In this document: positions 36,115 to 47,150 of the stretch, in pieces | How positions within the stretch are numbered: position 1 is the stretch's first letter | How the letters are laid out: every line of letters starts with the position of its first letter | From: Congeria kusceri | Taxonomy: Eukaryota; Mollusca; Bivalvia; Myida; Dreissenidae | Direction: 5' to 3' | DNA: 64,000 nt | Assembly (NCBI GenBank): GCA_027627225.1 | Contig: CM051028.1 | Coordinates: 21,592,201 to 21,656,200 of the forward strand | The notes under the pieces: model-generated | What the model was told of the DNA's origin: nothing | Seen by the model: only the letters and a program-made list of their open reading frames with translations | Databases searched by the model: none | Position numbers and translations under genes: made by a program

Positions 36115-36195
36115 AAACTGTACCTGTAACTGTTTATTGTATCTTTGCAAACACAGCAAAGAACAATAAGAACGGCCGCAGTCTTTTGTCTTAAA
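36115..36195 (-). pseudogene. BTB array copy 3, exon 1 remnant
   Basis: The minus strand reads KRLRPFLLFFAVFAKIQ, a stop, then TVTG before GTAC, corresponding to 'LEPFLSFLRCIYPDKK..VTG|GT' of the intact copies. Only the last 25 or so codons survive. Confidence 0.7.
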
Positions 36196-38282
36196 CAGAC
36201 AAAAAGTTGTCCGGTATCAATGTGACCATTGAAATTACAAATACAATTCCCTAATATTTAATGTCTGACTTGTAATTATCAATGACATTTATTTTGGACT
36301 ACAAGAACCGTAGTGGTTACAATGCATATAAATAAGTGGACGCCACTATCCTGTTAAAGCCTTATTTACTACAGATTCGTTGTCCCAAGATTACTTGTGT
36401 GCTCCAAGTGTGTGGTAACCAAACAAACATGCGTCGTAACCTGGACTTGCACCAATATCGCTGAGATAAAAAAAAAGCAATACTGCGCAAGGATTCACTA
36501 TTTGATTTATATTTATATAGATTCATCACTACTTCCAATCCGAAAAAGGTAGGGACCCAATATTGTTATTTTAATGGCTTCTGAAAAATGTTGGCTTTTA
36601 ATACAAGCAAGACCACGCACAATACTTAGTATTTTTATATGTAGGACAAATATACACATGTAGCACTGTCGATGTCAACAGTTAATCCCTGCTGCAACTT
36701 GCAAACATAAGCATCACTGTTTAGGTGCAATTTAAGTTCCCCTAAAATCATTTCCAGTAAAATTTACATACATTTTACTTAATATTGTACTTTGAGCAAT
36801 AATATTCCAAATGAATCTAGATTCGAATGTTAGAATTATCGGATTATCTTGAATTATTAAGATAACAAATAATTGTGGAATGGCAGTCAATTTGTAAAGG
36901 ACTAATACCCATATTTAAAGTCACAGCAGGACATTATAAATTCAAAGAAAACATTAAGGAAACCAAAAGTGTACAATTTAACGATACAAATAAATGTAGC
37001 ATATATACATTGTTAAATTTTATAATTTTACCACCTTAGCAATAAACTCTAATGTTCTGCAATTGGTGACATTACGTTAATCACATAATAGGTAGCACAA
37101 ATGTGATCCGTGATTGAATGCTAAACTCTATGTAGCAATACCATCAGAACGAAGTATATGTTATGCGTTTTGCACTATGTATATATTTTTTTTAAGTTGT
37201 CTATACGATCTTACAACTGACATTGTGGCGAAAGTAAAGATAATCGATTAAGACTGGTTACCATATATTTCGATAAAACTAACTAAAGAAAAACACCCTT
37301 GCTGTATAATACATACTTAGCTAGTTTTTATTACATTATAGTATTTGTCCCGACATACGATGTCTTGATAGTGTCTTAATAGTTATAGTTCCACAATAAC
37401 AAATGGTGTATTTTTTACATAAATAATTTAGTCAGTGAACAACAAAATATCATTTATCAATCAGGTGTACAATAAAAGTAGTCAATGTAATAATTGTCAA
37501 ACTATACGATCATAAATAAAACATATTTTATGATGGGAAACAACACTAAACTTTTAGATACAGGCAAAATAACAATAATAGGCAAATATAACAATAAACA
37601 ATAATCTACCTGAATATATATCACACTTCTAAAATAAAACTCAGCTGTAACTCATTACTGTTCATATAACAACAAACTTTGTATATTTAACGGTACCACA
37701 ATTTGCACACCAACATACGCATTTATTTAATGCTAAGTAGAGAAATATAGAAAAATATCAGTGAGATATATCCCTATATCACTCACAGTGTGGGACTACG
37801 TTTTTAAATTTTATTTAATTTGGACAATATTTAATTGTAGGTGCTATCACCATTTATCATATAGAATTACCAAAAAGAAAAGTAGTAAAGATTAATAACA
37901 GTAAATGTTAAGAATACATTGAACGGACTTTCCTCTTATTTTCTCATGGATTTTTTTAAGTCTTATTGAGCCAAGGAGACTAGAACAGACAATGTCTTGC
38001 GGGTACAAGTTTTACCCACAAGGCTTTGGAGCTGGTCATCTGGTCCAAACTTAATTTTAGCATCCAAAGTATTTATTTTATCCTTTGCACTTTATTAATT
38101 TCCCCATACTACACTTGCATTTGTTGTTTACTGTTGCTATAAACAGTAGTCTCCTTCTGTTTACATAATTATTGCTGTATGGCCGGTTCTCTAAAATCCA
38201 ACAAGAATCCAACGTACCCTTAAGTAATAACTTGTGTTCATTAAGCAAGCACTTATTTATATTTTAGTTTGTGTGTATTAAG
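36196..38282. other. No gene seen
   Basis: About 2.1 kb of AT-rich DNA with no recognised gene or repeat. Confidence 0.4.
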
Positions 38283-38481
38283 TCTTTATATCCAGTATTG
38301 AGTAATCACGCTTAAGTATTTAAGTATTCAATGTGCCATTGTAAGAAGTTTTCAGCGTTCAGTTCTCCGCAATCTTGTTTTCTTTATATCCAGTATTGAG
38401 TAATCACGCTTAAGTATTTAAGTATTCAATGTGCCATTGTAAGAAGTTTTCAGCGTTCACTTCTCCGCAATCTTGTTTTCT
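38283..38481. repeat. Two-copy 98 bp tandem duplication, nearly identical
   Basis: Copies 38283-38380 and 38381-38481 begin 'tctttatatccagtattgag' and differ at one base that I can see ('gttcagttctcc' versus 'gttcacttctcc'). A recent local duplication. Confidence 0.9.
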
Positions 38482-39079
38482 TAAAATGTTCGACCGACTT
38501 TGAACCAAATTGTGTTGTTAAATGCGAATAATTAATATTTTAACGCGCATCTACGAGTTTAATCACCTTGAATTGCTTGCGAGTGCGTTTGAATGTCATT
38601 ACTGTGTAAACTATTATTACATCTTAACACGTATGCTCACGCTATTTTTAAAGCACATGCGTTTACAACACATGACAGATTCAGTTATAGAAACAATGGT
38701 ATAACGAGTGATTCTTAAAATTATCAAAAGCAACAGCACTTGAATTTACTCAACTACATTTGAATATGCTAGAGGAACAGCTATTACCAGGCAATATAAC
38801 ATTTGTTGGATTCAATTTATGCGAAAAAATAGATGGAAGTTAATCATAGTGTGTAGTAACCTAGGATGGCGCATGAAAGCTTGAAAGCTTATTTCCGATG
38901 CGGTCCTTCGATAACAATACTTACATAGGTTAACAAAAACAACATAAACATATAAAAGATTTTGAAAATTGGAAGTTTCATAAATCATTATGTTACTATA
39001 GCATATTATGTAAACAGTGTTCGGTTTAACCAAGGCAATAGCGTAATATTTTTACATAAAAGTACATGTACATAACAGC

Positions 39080-42000
39080 GCACAATTCAGTAATTTGTTG
39101 CAAAGCTTAACAGATGATTCTTAACAGCTGCTTTAAAGTGATCTATTTTATCTATCTTTTTAATGTAATCTGGTAGAGAATTCCAGTCATTAATGGCTAC
39201 ACTGAAGAATGTAGTGTTAGCTTTATCGTATCTTGTAGGAACATTAAATTGTACAACTGGTATCTAGTTGAATAATGGTGCATATCTTAAACAAGCACAG
39301 AATTTTCTTTCATATAGGAATGGCATTTGTTATGAAATATTTTTAAAACATGAACAAGTCGTAAGTGTTTGTTTCTGTAATCTATGTTTAGCAGTTGCTA
39401 ATTGGACAGAATATTATTATTTTACACTCTCTCTAGGTCCCTTATTGTTAATAAATCTGACAATCTTGTTTTGGCATATTTGAAGTTTGTTTTTAATTAT
39501 TTCTTCAAACTAGGGTACCAGGAAGAACGATCATTGTCCATATGACATTGAATGAGTGCAGAACACAAGTATTTCCTAGTTTAAACATCTAAGAATTTTG
39601 CTAATGTATACATAATAATAATAATGATCGAACAAACACGTTTGTTTATTTAATGTTAATACACTAAACGTTTCCGCATGATGCTTTCATCCGTAGTAAT
39701 AAAAATAATAAACATAAACAAAGGAAGTGACGTCGACGTCATACAGTGACGTTACGTCGTGTGGCGGAAAAATAATGACCTGTAAGAAATGTAAAATAGC
39801 ATTATGCTGACATATATAGAACACATAATCATGATAGTATAAAATGTTGGATCACAGTTGATTCATCAGCCTATTAATTATAATATAATTCAAAACATAG
39901 TAATAGGCAAACATCGAATATATGTCAAGTATGTGAACGTATTATATATCGTACAGCACTTTGTTATTAAGATCGTTAGGAAGCATAGTCTTTAATGTAT
40001 GTATCCAAAACGTTTCTTTACATAAACGGTCTAGATTATTATTAAACACATCTATTGGAACAAAAGAGAAATCTGATAATGTACAATTATTGTCTAGATA
40101 CCCAAAATGGGTTGCAACATGTGATACAGGATTTATTGAACAGTTTCTTATATCAAATCTATGGTTATTCATTCTGCGGGAAGCATTTTGATTGGTTTGT
40201 CCGACATATTGTTTATTACATTTTTTTTACATGTAATAAGCTATATAACATCACGTGAAGTACATCATTGTGCAGATCATATGTTAAACCAGTAACGCTA
40301 CTATTGAATTGAGAACATACGTTGATATTATCATAATGCGTAAATCTTTGTCGTTTACATTTACCCGATGAATGTAATTTGGTACTGTTATACACTGAAC
40401 ATCTAACAAGACTGTTTTGTATATTCTTAGGTTGTTTATAGGCCAAAATAGGCTTAAAAGAATGTAAAGACTTTACATTTTCTTTGTCAGATAACCGTAA
40501 TAGATCCCAGTATTTGTGTATAATATCAGCAATATTAGGCAGTGATGTGTTGAATAATACAGTAAATGGTATCACTGAATTAGTACTTTTCTGCGTAACA
40601 CCCAATGCGCTATCCTGCGACATATTTTTCACTTTTGCAAAAAAATCAATCTGCTATTACATTTTAAGGATAGTTTCTATTTTCAAAATATTTGTGTAGA
40701 CTAGCTAAAGACTGTTTAAATACACCATCATCGGAGATAATACGCCTGTAGCGTTTAGTCTGACTATATGGTATACCCCGTTTACAAGACATGGGGTGAG
40801 ATGATGTTAAATCTAAGTATAAATGCATATTAGTAGGTTTACAAAATATATCTGTTATAACAGTTTCAGATTCACTTTAAGATATAGATACATCGAGGAA
40901 AGACGCAGACTTTTGAGATATACAATGGGTAAATTTTATAGTAGGATGGAATTTATTTAAAGCATCTATACAAGTATTAAGGTCTTCTAAAGAACTATTC
41001 CATATCATGAAATGTCATATAAAAATCTAAGCCAAATATCTGGTTTTAGAGGCACATTAGTAAGAAAATCTTCTTCTAATTTTCCCATAAAAAGTGAGGC
41101 ATAAGAAGGCGCCATAGGGCTACCCATGGCTGTACCCATAGTTTGTTAAAATCAAAGCAGTTATTTTCAATACAAAACTTTAAGACGAGAAACAATATTG
41201 TTGACAACAGATTCACCTGATAAAGAACTATGACTGTTAAGATCTAGGTATTTTACATCTTGCGCAGATTCAATAGTGTGATGATTACAAATAACCTTGA
41301 AGTTTCCTACTTGCTTTAATTTACGTTTTGTGCCAAATATAACACATTATGTTTTTATAAGATGTAACGACAAGTTGTTGTCCACCAGCCAGGACGTACA
41401 AAGTTCTAGAACTTTACCAAGTTTTGTAGAAATAGCATCTGGATTTTTATCGGCAAATACAATAGCACTATAATCTGCATACAAAACTAATTTACAATCA
41501 GGATCAATACTAATAATTATATCATGTTTATAGCATAAAAAACAGGAGTGGTCCCTAAATACTACCCTGGGGGTCAGATAAGGCATTGTTCACACTTACT
41601 GTTTGTTTTCTACCACTTAAGTAAGACATGGACCAGCCAGTATTTTGGATTCTCATAAGATTAAGTTTCCCGCATAGTATATCATGGTCCACTGTATCGA
41701 AAGCTTTTTGAAGATCCAACATAATCATGCCAGTGTACAGTCCCTTAGAATTGTTTATTCTGATAAGGTCTAGCAGATGAACAAGGCAAGTGTCAGTGGA
41801 ATAGGAATTTCTGAAACCTGATTGGAGTTCATAAAGTAAATTATTGTCTGTAAAAAACTGCTTCAGTTGTGAATATCTAGATTACCATTTTTCTTATACA
41901 AAGGTTTAACTCTAGCAATTTTCATGTCATATGGTACAACATTTTTAGATATCGACACATTTACAATATGTGTATTAGATATTTTTATCAACACAGAAGC

Positions 42001-43300
42001 ATCTTTTAAAAATCTAGCTGGTACCTTATCTAAACCGGTATTTTTAGATGCATTTAGATTATTCAGTTCCTTGATAACAAAGGATTCGGTCACATGCCTT
42101 AAGAATAAATTCTTATTTTGATAATGTTTTTCTGTGTACAAAAATTAACAGAGCTTTTGACTTGAGATCAAACAGTTTTTGTGGAGAAGACAGTTTTTCA
42201 ACTGGTTTGGAGGCAACAGTGGTAAAAAAATTGTTAAAGTGATTTGCAATTGAGTAGGGTTGTGGCAAAGTTCCCCATCAATATTCCGAATTACGTTGTT
42301 ATTACCAGTACTTTACATGTTGCCACAGCCTTTTGGGTTAAGTTTTGTTTTCAGAAATTTGACCAGCGAAATAATTGGACTTAGCCTTTTTCACTTCTCT
42401 TTGCAAAGCATTTCTATGTTGACAATACAATCAGTAATCTTCATGCATGCCATGTTTCCTAAATTTGTACAAATAACAGTCTCTGATTTTAATAAGATTT
42501 TAGATTTCTGAGGACATCCAATTTCTTTAACAGGAGCTATAGAATTCAATACTTACATAAAAGCATTGCCAACATTTTTAGCATAAATACATTTGTTCGA
42601 TTCAGCCTGACCCAGCATGTTAACAAATAATTCCTTTGTGTAGTTATTTTTTTAACACATCAAACTTTAATAAAATTGTGTTTGGAAAAAGTTTGACTGT
42701 GAATTTTTCTAGTGCAAAAAGTCATTTATTCCTATAGGTATACAGCCGAATTGTGAAAGTCTAAATTTCGAATTTGCAATAATATGGTCAATAATACTAG
42801 TGGACGTTTTTGTTATTCTGGTAGCTTCTTTCATTACTTGCTGTAGGTCAACATTTAAGTAAACTAGAGTAAGACTTAAATAAAGTACTTGATTTCTGTT
42901 TGTAGCAAATGTTAAAATCACCAAGAAGGTTTGTTTCACCATCAGATCTTAGATTTGACAAAATAGTTTGTAAATGTTCAATTAAATTTGACTGTTTTGT
43001 GGGTCTGTTAATAAAACCTACAACAATAGGTTTAGTTTTGGGTAAATGGAGTTCAATAAAAATGCATTCATAATTGGTTGTGTTATAGTCATTTCTAACA
43101 GTAAATGCATTATAATTTCTCACATAACAAATTACACCACCACCGTGTCTGTCCCTATCTTTGCAAATGATTGAGTAGTTGTCGATATGTATTTCACCGT
43201 AGTTAATAAATGGATCAGTCCAGGTTTCAGTAACACAAATGACAGTAGATTTAGTTTTGAAGAAAAAATGTGAATTTCGAGAACGGAAGCACTTTCACTT
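39080..43300 (-). pseudogene. Dead CR1/L2-like LINE, interrupted by a Penelope-like fragment
   Basis: Read 5' to 3' on the minus strand. The endonuclease remains at about 43270-42710: STVICVTETWTDPFINYGEI, GGGVICYVRNYNAF, LLGDFNICY and TSTSIIDHIIANSKFRLSQF. The reverse transcriptase lies at about 42140-41165: LNNLNASKNTGLDKVPARFL, LYELQSGFRNSYSTDT, LDLQKAFDTVDHDIL and VLYADYSAIVFADKN, in which the YADD box has become YADY, then VKYLDLNSHSSLSGE. Homology resumes at about 39600 with the C-terminal block CSALIQCHMDND, KNKLQICQNKIVRFINNKGP and SVAINDWNSLPDYIKKIDKI, ending near 39080. It has many frameshifts and stops. Clade is approximate. Confidence 0.8.
39610..41165 (-). mobile_element. 5'-truncated Penelope-like element nested in the LINE
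   Basis: The minus strand starts near ENNCFDFN, then GTAMGSPMAPSYASLFMGKL, a Penelope reverse-transcriptase block. The following catalytic segment reads RFLYDIS where RYIDDIF is expected, so it is dead. Then FKPILAYKQPKNIQNSLVRC and GKCKRQRFTHYD form the linker. At 40250-39950 is the GIY-YIG endonuclease region: ITCKKC (one-base frameshift), NKQYVGQTNQNASRRMNNHR, CSINPVSHVATHFG. Past the ORF, 'tgaaagcatcatgcgg' near 39690 resembles a Penelope 3' region. The flanking LINE sequence is interrupted between its 'SRLKVLY' and 'KFLDV.TRKYL' segments, so this element inserted into the LINE. Confidence 0.8.
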
Positions 43301-44714
43301 TATATACGTACTTTTAACTTAAATATATTTAAACCTAGCAGTGAGTGTTAACTTCTTGATTTGAAAGTCGGACATTATTCAACGACTACGTTTTTCCAAT
43401 TGCATGTAGTTAAACTTAAATAAATTTAGAAACCTGGATTCTGCGTTGCCGATACATATACTGTACAGCATAGTAGACTATTGTACTGCACACACGCAAG
43501 TCAAAGATTTTGCGGTTGAAATTGCATTACTAATCCAAGGCACATTTTTTCGTAATCCAACATGGCGCAGGAATGTTTATTACTAACGCCGATTATTACG
43601 CATTAAAGAGAAAATAGTACTGACATAAAACTGAAAACATCGGGTTAATAATCCATTCAAAATAATTCAAATGTACAAAATATTTAATAGCATTCAAATA
43701 AAAAGAAAAATTGTGAAGCGCTCGTGAAAATAATAATTGTCTCCCTTTCCAGTGATGATATCACGCGTTATCACGCCGAAAACAACAAATATCCTCTATA
43801 TATTACATTATTGTTGACTTCCCAAGCTAAGTTTAGTTTAATTTTGTTAGGAAAGCGTCTTTATTGTTCAAATGCGTTCCAATGAAGATGAAGTCTTAAA
43901 GGTAACAAGTCAATGATATTCGCATTGCTTGAAGAGACTAACGTGCACCGGGTACATATTAAATAGGTTGAGCAGTTGCTCAATGTAATTTAGTGTATAA
44001 TAACTCGAAATGCGTGTATGCGTCACTATTAGTTCGAGCCGCCACAATACACATCTTTATTCAGGTGGCAATACAGACATCAATATGCTGTAATAATTTG
44101 CTTGTTTGTATCATTTGTTGCTGAATATTGCTCTTCAGTTTGCAACTCGTTTTGCCACTAAGTAAACCTCATGACTTCAAATAGGCGATCATCACACATC
44201 TCATTTTACATTCGTTTGCAAACTAGATTATATATGAACAAGCATTGCTGATAGTTGTTGTCCATTTGTAAACCGTTGAAACACATTGAGTATTCATGGA
44301 CTACAGCTCTTTGAATTGGTAACGTTATGTTTCCTCCTTAATTTATTGCCCGGTAGCATATAGAAATGAAATACACGTTCGTATGTCGCGCATGTGTGCG
44401 TATACGTGCTTGCGTGTGTCTGTTCTACAATGACTATTTAATAAGACGTTTAACCATTTCAAAAGCAATGTTTCAAAATTATGAAGAGCGTCGCGATAGT
44501 TTGGTATATTTAGAAATTCATTGTTTTCCATAGAAGCATCAACGATGTGCATTGTTTTTGACGTCCCTAGATATCAGACGCTCATATTCAATTCATGTCG
44601 CTGATGCTGTTTGCGAGACATGATTGAACCTAGATTCTAACATAGCTTTAGGTGCATGCATTTATGATAATGTTGGGAAATGTGAATAGTGGTTTTCTGC
44701 AGATGGTTATGTAT
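43301..44714. other. No gene seen; 3' flank of BTB gene 4
   Basis: AT-rich spacer. The part next to 44715 probably holds the 3' UTR of BTB gene 4. Nothing else recognised. Confidence 0.4.
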
Positions 44715-45361
44715 TTAGGAATAGTTAGTTGGCAACTCGCTTTTCAATTTCTGTTTCACAACATCAGGAAGAATTGTAAATTCTTCGCACAAGAGAATTT
44801 CTGAAATGAAACATTTTGCCTTGTTGTACCTTAATTTTGTATCATAGCTAAGACCAAATTCGTAAGCCATTCGTATTGCCCTTAATTGATTTTTTACGTG
44901 ATATAATTCCTCTTGTAGCTGTCCCCACGTGTCATTCACGGCCCTCCAGTATAGCCCTTGTGTCGGTCTCTCATGCAAGTTACAGGATATGTCAGCAATA
45001 GCCTGTCTTATGTTATTTTCATCCAACAGTTTTGCCATTAAAAGCTTACTATCAGTTTGAAAAAGTTCCATTCTTTTGCATGCAAGTCTATTGATCTTCA
45101 TCTCGTTTTTATCGGATATGCTATGCGTGCGCATAGCCTTTTCTCTAACTTCTAGAGAAAATTCAGACAACACATCTATGCAAAGTTCAATTAAATTGTA
45201 ACGATTAATTGTTTCCGCGCATTTTAAATAGTTACATATATTTTCGCAACTGGATTTAGTGTTTTCCCGGATGACCTCGAGAAGACATTCTTCGCACACC
45301 TCCGCTAGCTTCGAAACTTGATATTCACATGCCAACTGTAATATTAAAAGCGCATTTTCAG
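44715..45361 (-). CDS. BTB gene 4, exon 2 (BTB end, BACK-like region, C-terminal motif)
   Basis: Acceptor tttttttcag, exon from 45361, split codon G|CT (Ala). It reads AENALLILQLACEYQVSKL, AEVCEECLLEVI, CENICNYLKCAETINRYNL, IELCIDVLSEFSLEVREKAM, then INRLACKRMELFQTDSKLL. A lineage-specific insert follows around NLHERPTQGLYWRAVNDTW, making this exon about 60 nt longer than in gene 2. It ends AIRMAYEFGL and EEFTILPDVVKQKL, the C-terminal motif. Frame open to a stop at 44715. Pairs with exon 1 at 46551-46806. Confidence 0.85.
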
Positions 45362-45966
45362 CTGAAAAAAAAAACAACAGAATATAATAAGAAACATCAC
45401 TGCTGGAAAAACCTGTGCAGTTATTTTTTTTAGTTTTAGAATATATATAGATATATAGTCATATTCAGAACACAGTGTCTTGCACCTTACATGAACGACT
45501 AACATTTAAAACATATATGAAAGCGATTACAACCTCTATACCAATTTGAAAACTTACACGCTCTTTACATTAAGAGAACTCGAGAATATCCATGACGAAA
45601 AGTATTGTACAAAATAAAATTAAATAAGAGTTGAACCTCATTCGTGCTGAATATAGAATTTGTGTTATATTTGTGCCACTATAAAATGTTAATATTTCAC
45701 TAGACAAAAAACAGAAGTGTCTTTGTTTCAACGGTACAGGATGTTAGATCTACATTTTTTTTCAATACTGCTTAATATGCAAAACAGATACATGTGTATT
45801 TCATTCAACGAAACAAAGTCTGAAATTTCCATTCGCGTGTACTTGTATAATTTTAATTTACCCGCCGTATATAAGCGAACTGACGAAGAGTGGGAGCTGA
45901 TACATACAACGAAATGACGAACCCTTTCTCGGAGAAGAGCATTTGAACTTAAGAATATAAGTGCTA

Positions 45967-46492
45967 TTAAAGGGACTGTGTCATCGAAAAGGGCCTCAAT
46001 GGGTAATTTGTTTAAAAAATCTGAAATTTAGGATATTACTACTGGCATATAATAACGGATAAAACAGGGTATATATAATGGGAATAGAGTTTAAGCATTC
46101 TGAGATAAAAGTCAATTTATAATATGGTCTGTGTTTGTTTGGTCCTTTTCCTGTTTACATTTTGACGTCAGTATTGTGAGCACTTTGTATAACCATAGTT
46201 TACAAACTACTCCTTATCAAGCATGATAGTGCAGTTGGTTAAAGCGCTGTCGGTTAAAGCGCTGTCGGTTAAACGCTGTCTACTGTCATTTCTTAAGTCG
46301 TGAGTTCAATGCCCGCTTGGGGTCTTAATTTTGTCAGGCTTTTTTGCTAATTTGTTTTTATCAACTATCTAATTGTTCGTGATATTATTTTTATTTATTT
46401 AATGCACATGGCTTAGTAAAGCGCATTTACATCAAATAATATAATTTATAGTGCAATAGGAAGCAAATTTTTCGTTGACATAGTCCCTTTAA
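45967..46492. mobile_element. MITE with 24 bp terminal inverted repeats and a tRNA-like core
   Basis: The left end TTAAAGGGACTGTGTCATCG and the right end in reverse complement TTAAAGGGACTATGTCAACG match at 18 of 20 bases. The element is about 526 bp. Inside, at about 46223-46320, a tRNA-like segment shows an A-box-like 'agtgcagttggttaaagcg' and a B-box-like 'gtgagttcaatgcc'. It lies in the intron of BTB gene 4. No transposase. Target duplication is unclear because the terminal TTAA is part of the palindrome. Confidence 0.75.
46237..46280 (+). repeat. 15 bp triplication in the tRNA-like A-box region
   Basis: GGTTAAAGCGCTGTC at 46237-46251 and 46252-46266, then GGTTAAACGCTGTC at 46267-46280. 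The expansion separates the A-box and B-box-like parts. Confidence 0.9.
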
Positions 46493-46550
46493 AGTGTAGT
46501 TATTCTACGAGGTATGTGTAATTTATACATAAAACGGACGTAACGAATAC

Positions 46551-46806
46551 CTGTAACACTTTCCTTCTGGTCTGGATAAATACAACGCAGAAACACAATA
46601 AACGATTTTGCCTCTTTGCCCGGTAGAGGAATTTCTTTTGCAGATTTCTCTTTAAACTCATCCTTGAACATTGCTTTAAAGACTGGGGACGCCATGGATA
46701 GCACAGCTTTGACCACAGGGATTCGGATATCTTGCACAATCAAGGTCACATCGGCCAGACCGTTTGATTGACCGAATCCACTGACATCGACCTTATTAAT
46801 GGACAG
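46551..46806 (-). CDS. BTB gene 4, exon 1 (BTB core), start uncertain
   Basis: Open frame: SINKVDVSGFGQSNGLADV, TLIVQDIRIPVVKAVLSMA, SPVFKAMFKDEFKEKSAKE, IPLPGKEAKSFIVFLRCIYP, DQKESVT, with donor ACAG|GTATTC at 46551/46550. No in-frame ATG lies before the core: the frame opens after a TGA just upstream without a Met. Either an upstream exon supplies the start (an AG lies just before GTCGATGTC) or the start was lost. The canonical BTB His is Val here. The next lower exon at 44715-45361 completes the gene; the intron holds a MITE. Confidence 0.75.
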
Positions 46807-46954
46807 AACATTTCATTATCTGTCGGTGTCTGTGTGTAAAAAACTAAATCCGTTCAATAGTTTGCCAATATTTTAACATATTGTACAAAATATGCACGTT
46901 TTAGTAGTTAGCTAGTTGTATATTCCAAAAGTTAAAATGTAAAGGTAACGAAAG

Positions 46955-47150
46955 ATCGCGGTGGCGTAGTGGATATGGTATCCTCCTAGCGATCGGGAGG
47001 TTCCGGGCTCGATCCCCACTCTGGGATCGTTCTCAAGATCTCCCCAAAGACACCAAGTACTGGTTCTACCCAGGAAACGGACTCGATGGTGTCTCTATAA
47101 GCCTTAGAATTTCGATGCAATCGAGCTAAAATAAGTAGGTTTACACTAAA
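46955..47150 (+). mobile_element. tRNA-derived SINE
   Basis: The head has an A-box-like 'ggtggcgtagtgg' (46960-46972) and a B box 'ggttccgggctcgatcccc' (46999-47017). The body reads 'accaagtactggttctacc', 'caggaaacggactcgatgg', and the tail 'cgagctaaaataagtaggtt'. The layout matches bivalve tRNA-SINEs with a conserved central domain as I remember them; the family name needs a repeat library search. The head is too degenerate and lacks the acceptor pairing of a functional tRNA gene. Confidence 0.75.

Noticed and set aside
46955..47030. A true tRNA gene
   Set aside because: The B box is good but acceptor-stem pairing is missing and the sequence continues into a SINE body and tail.
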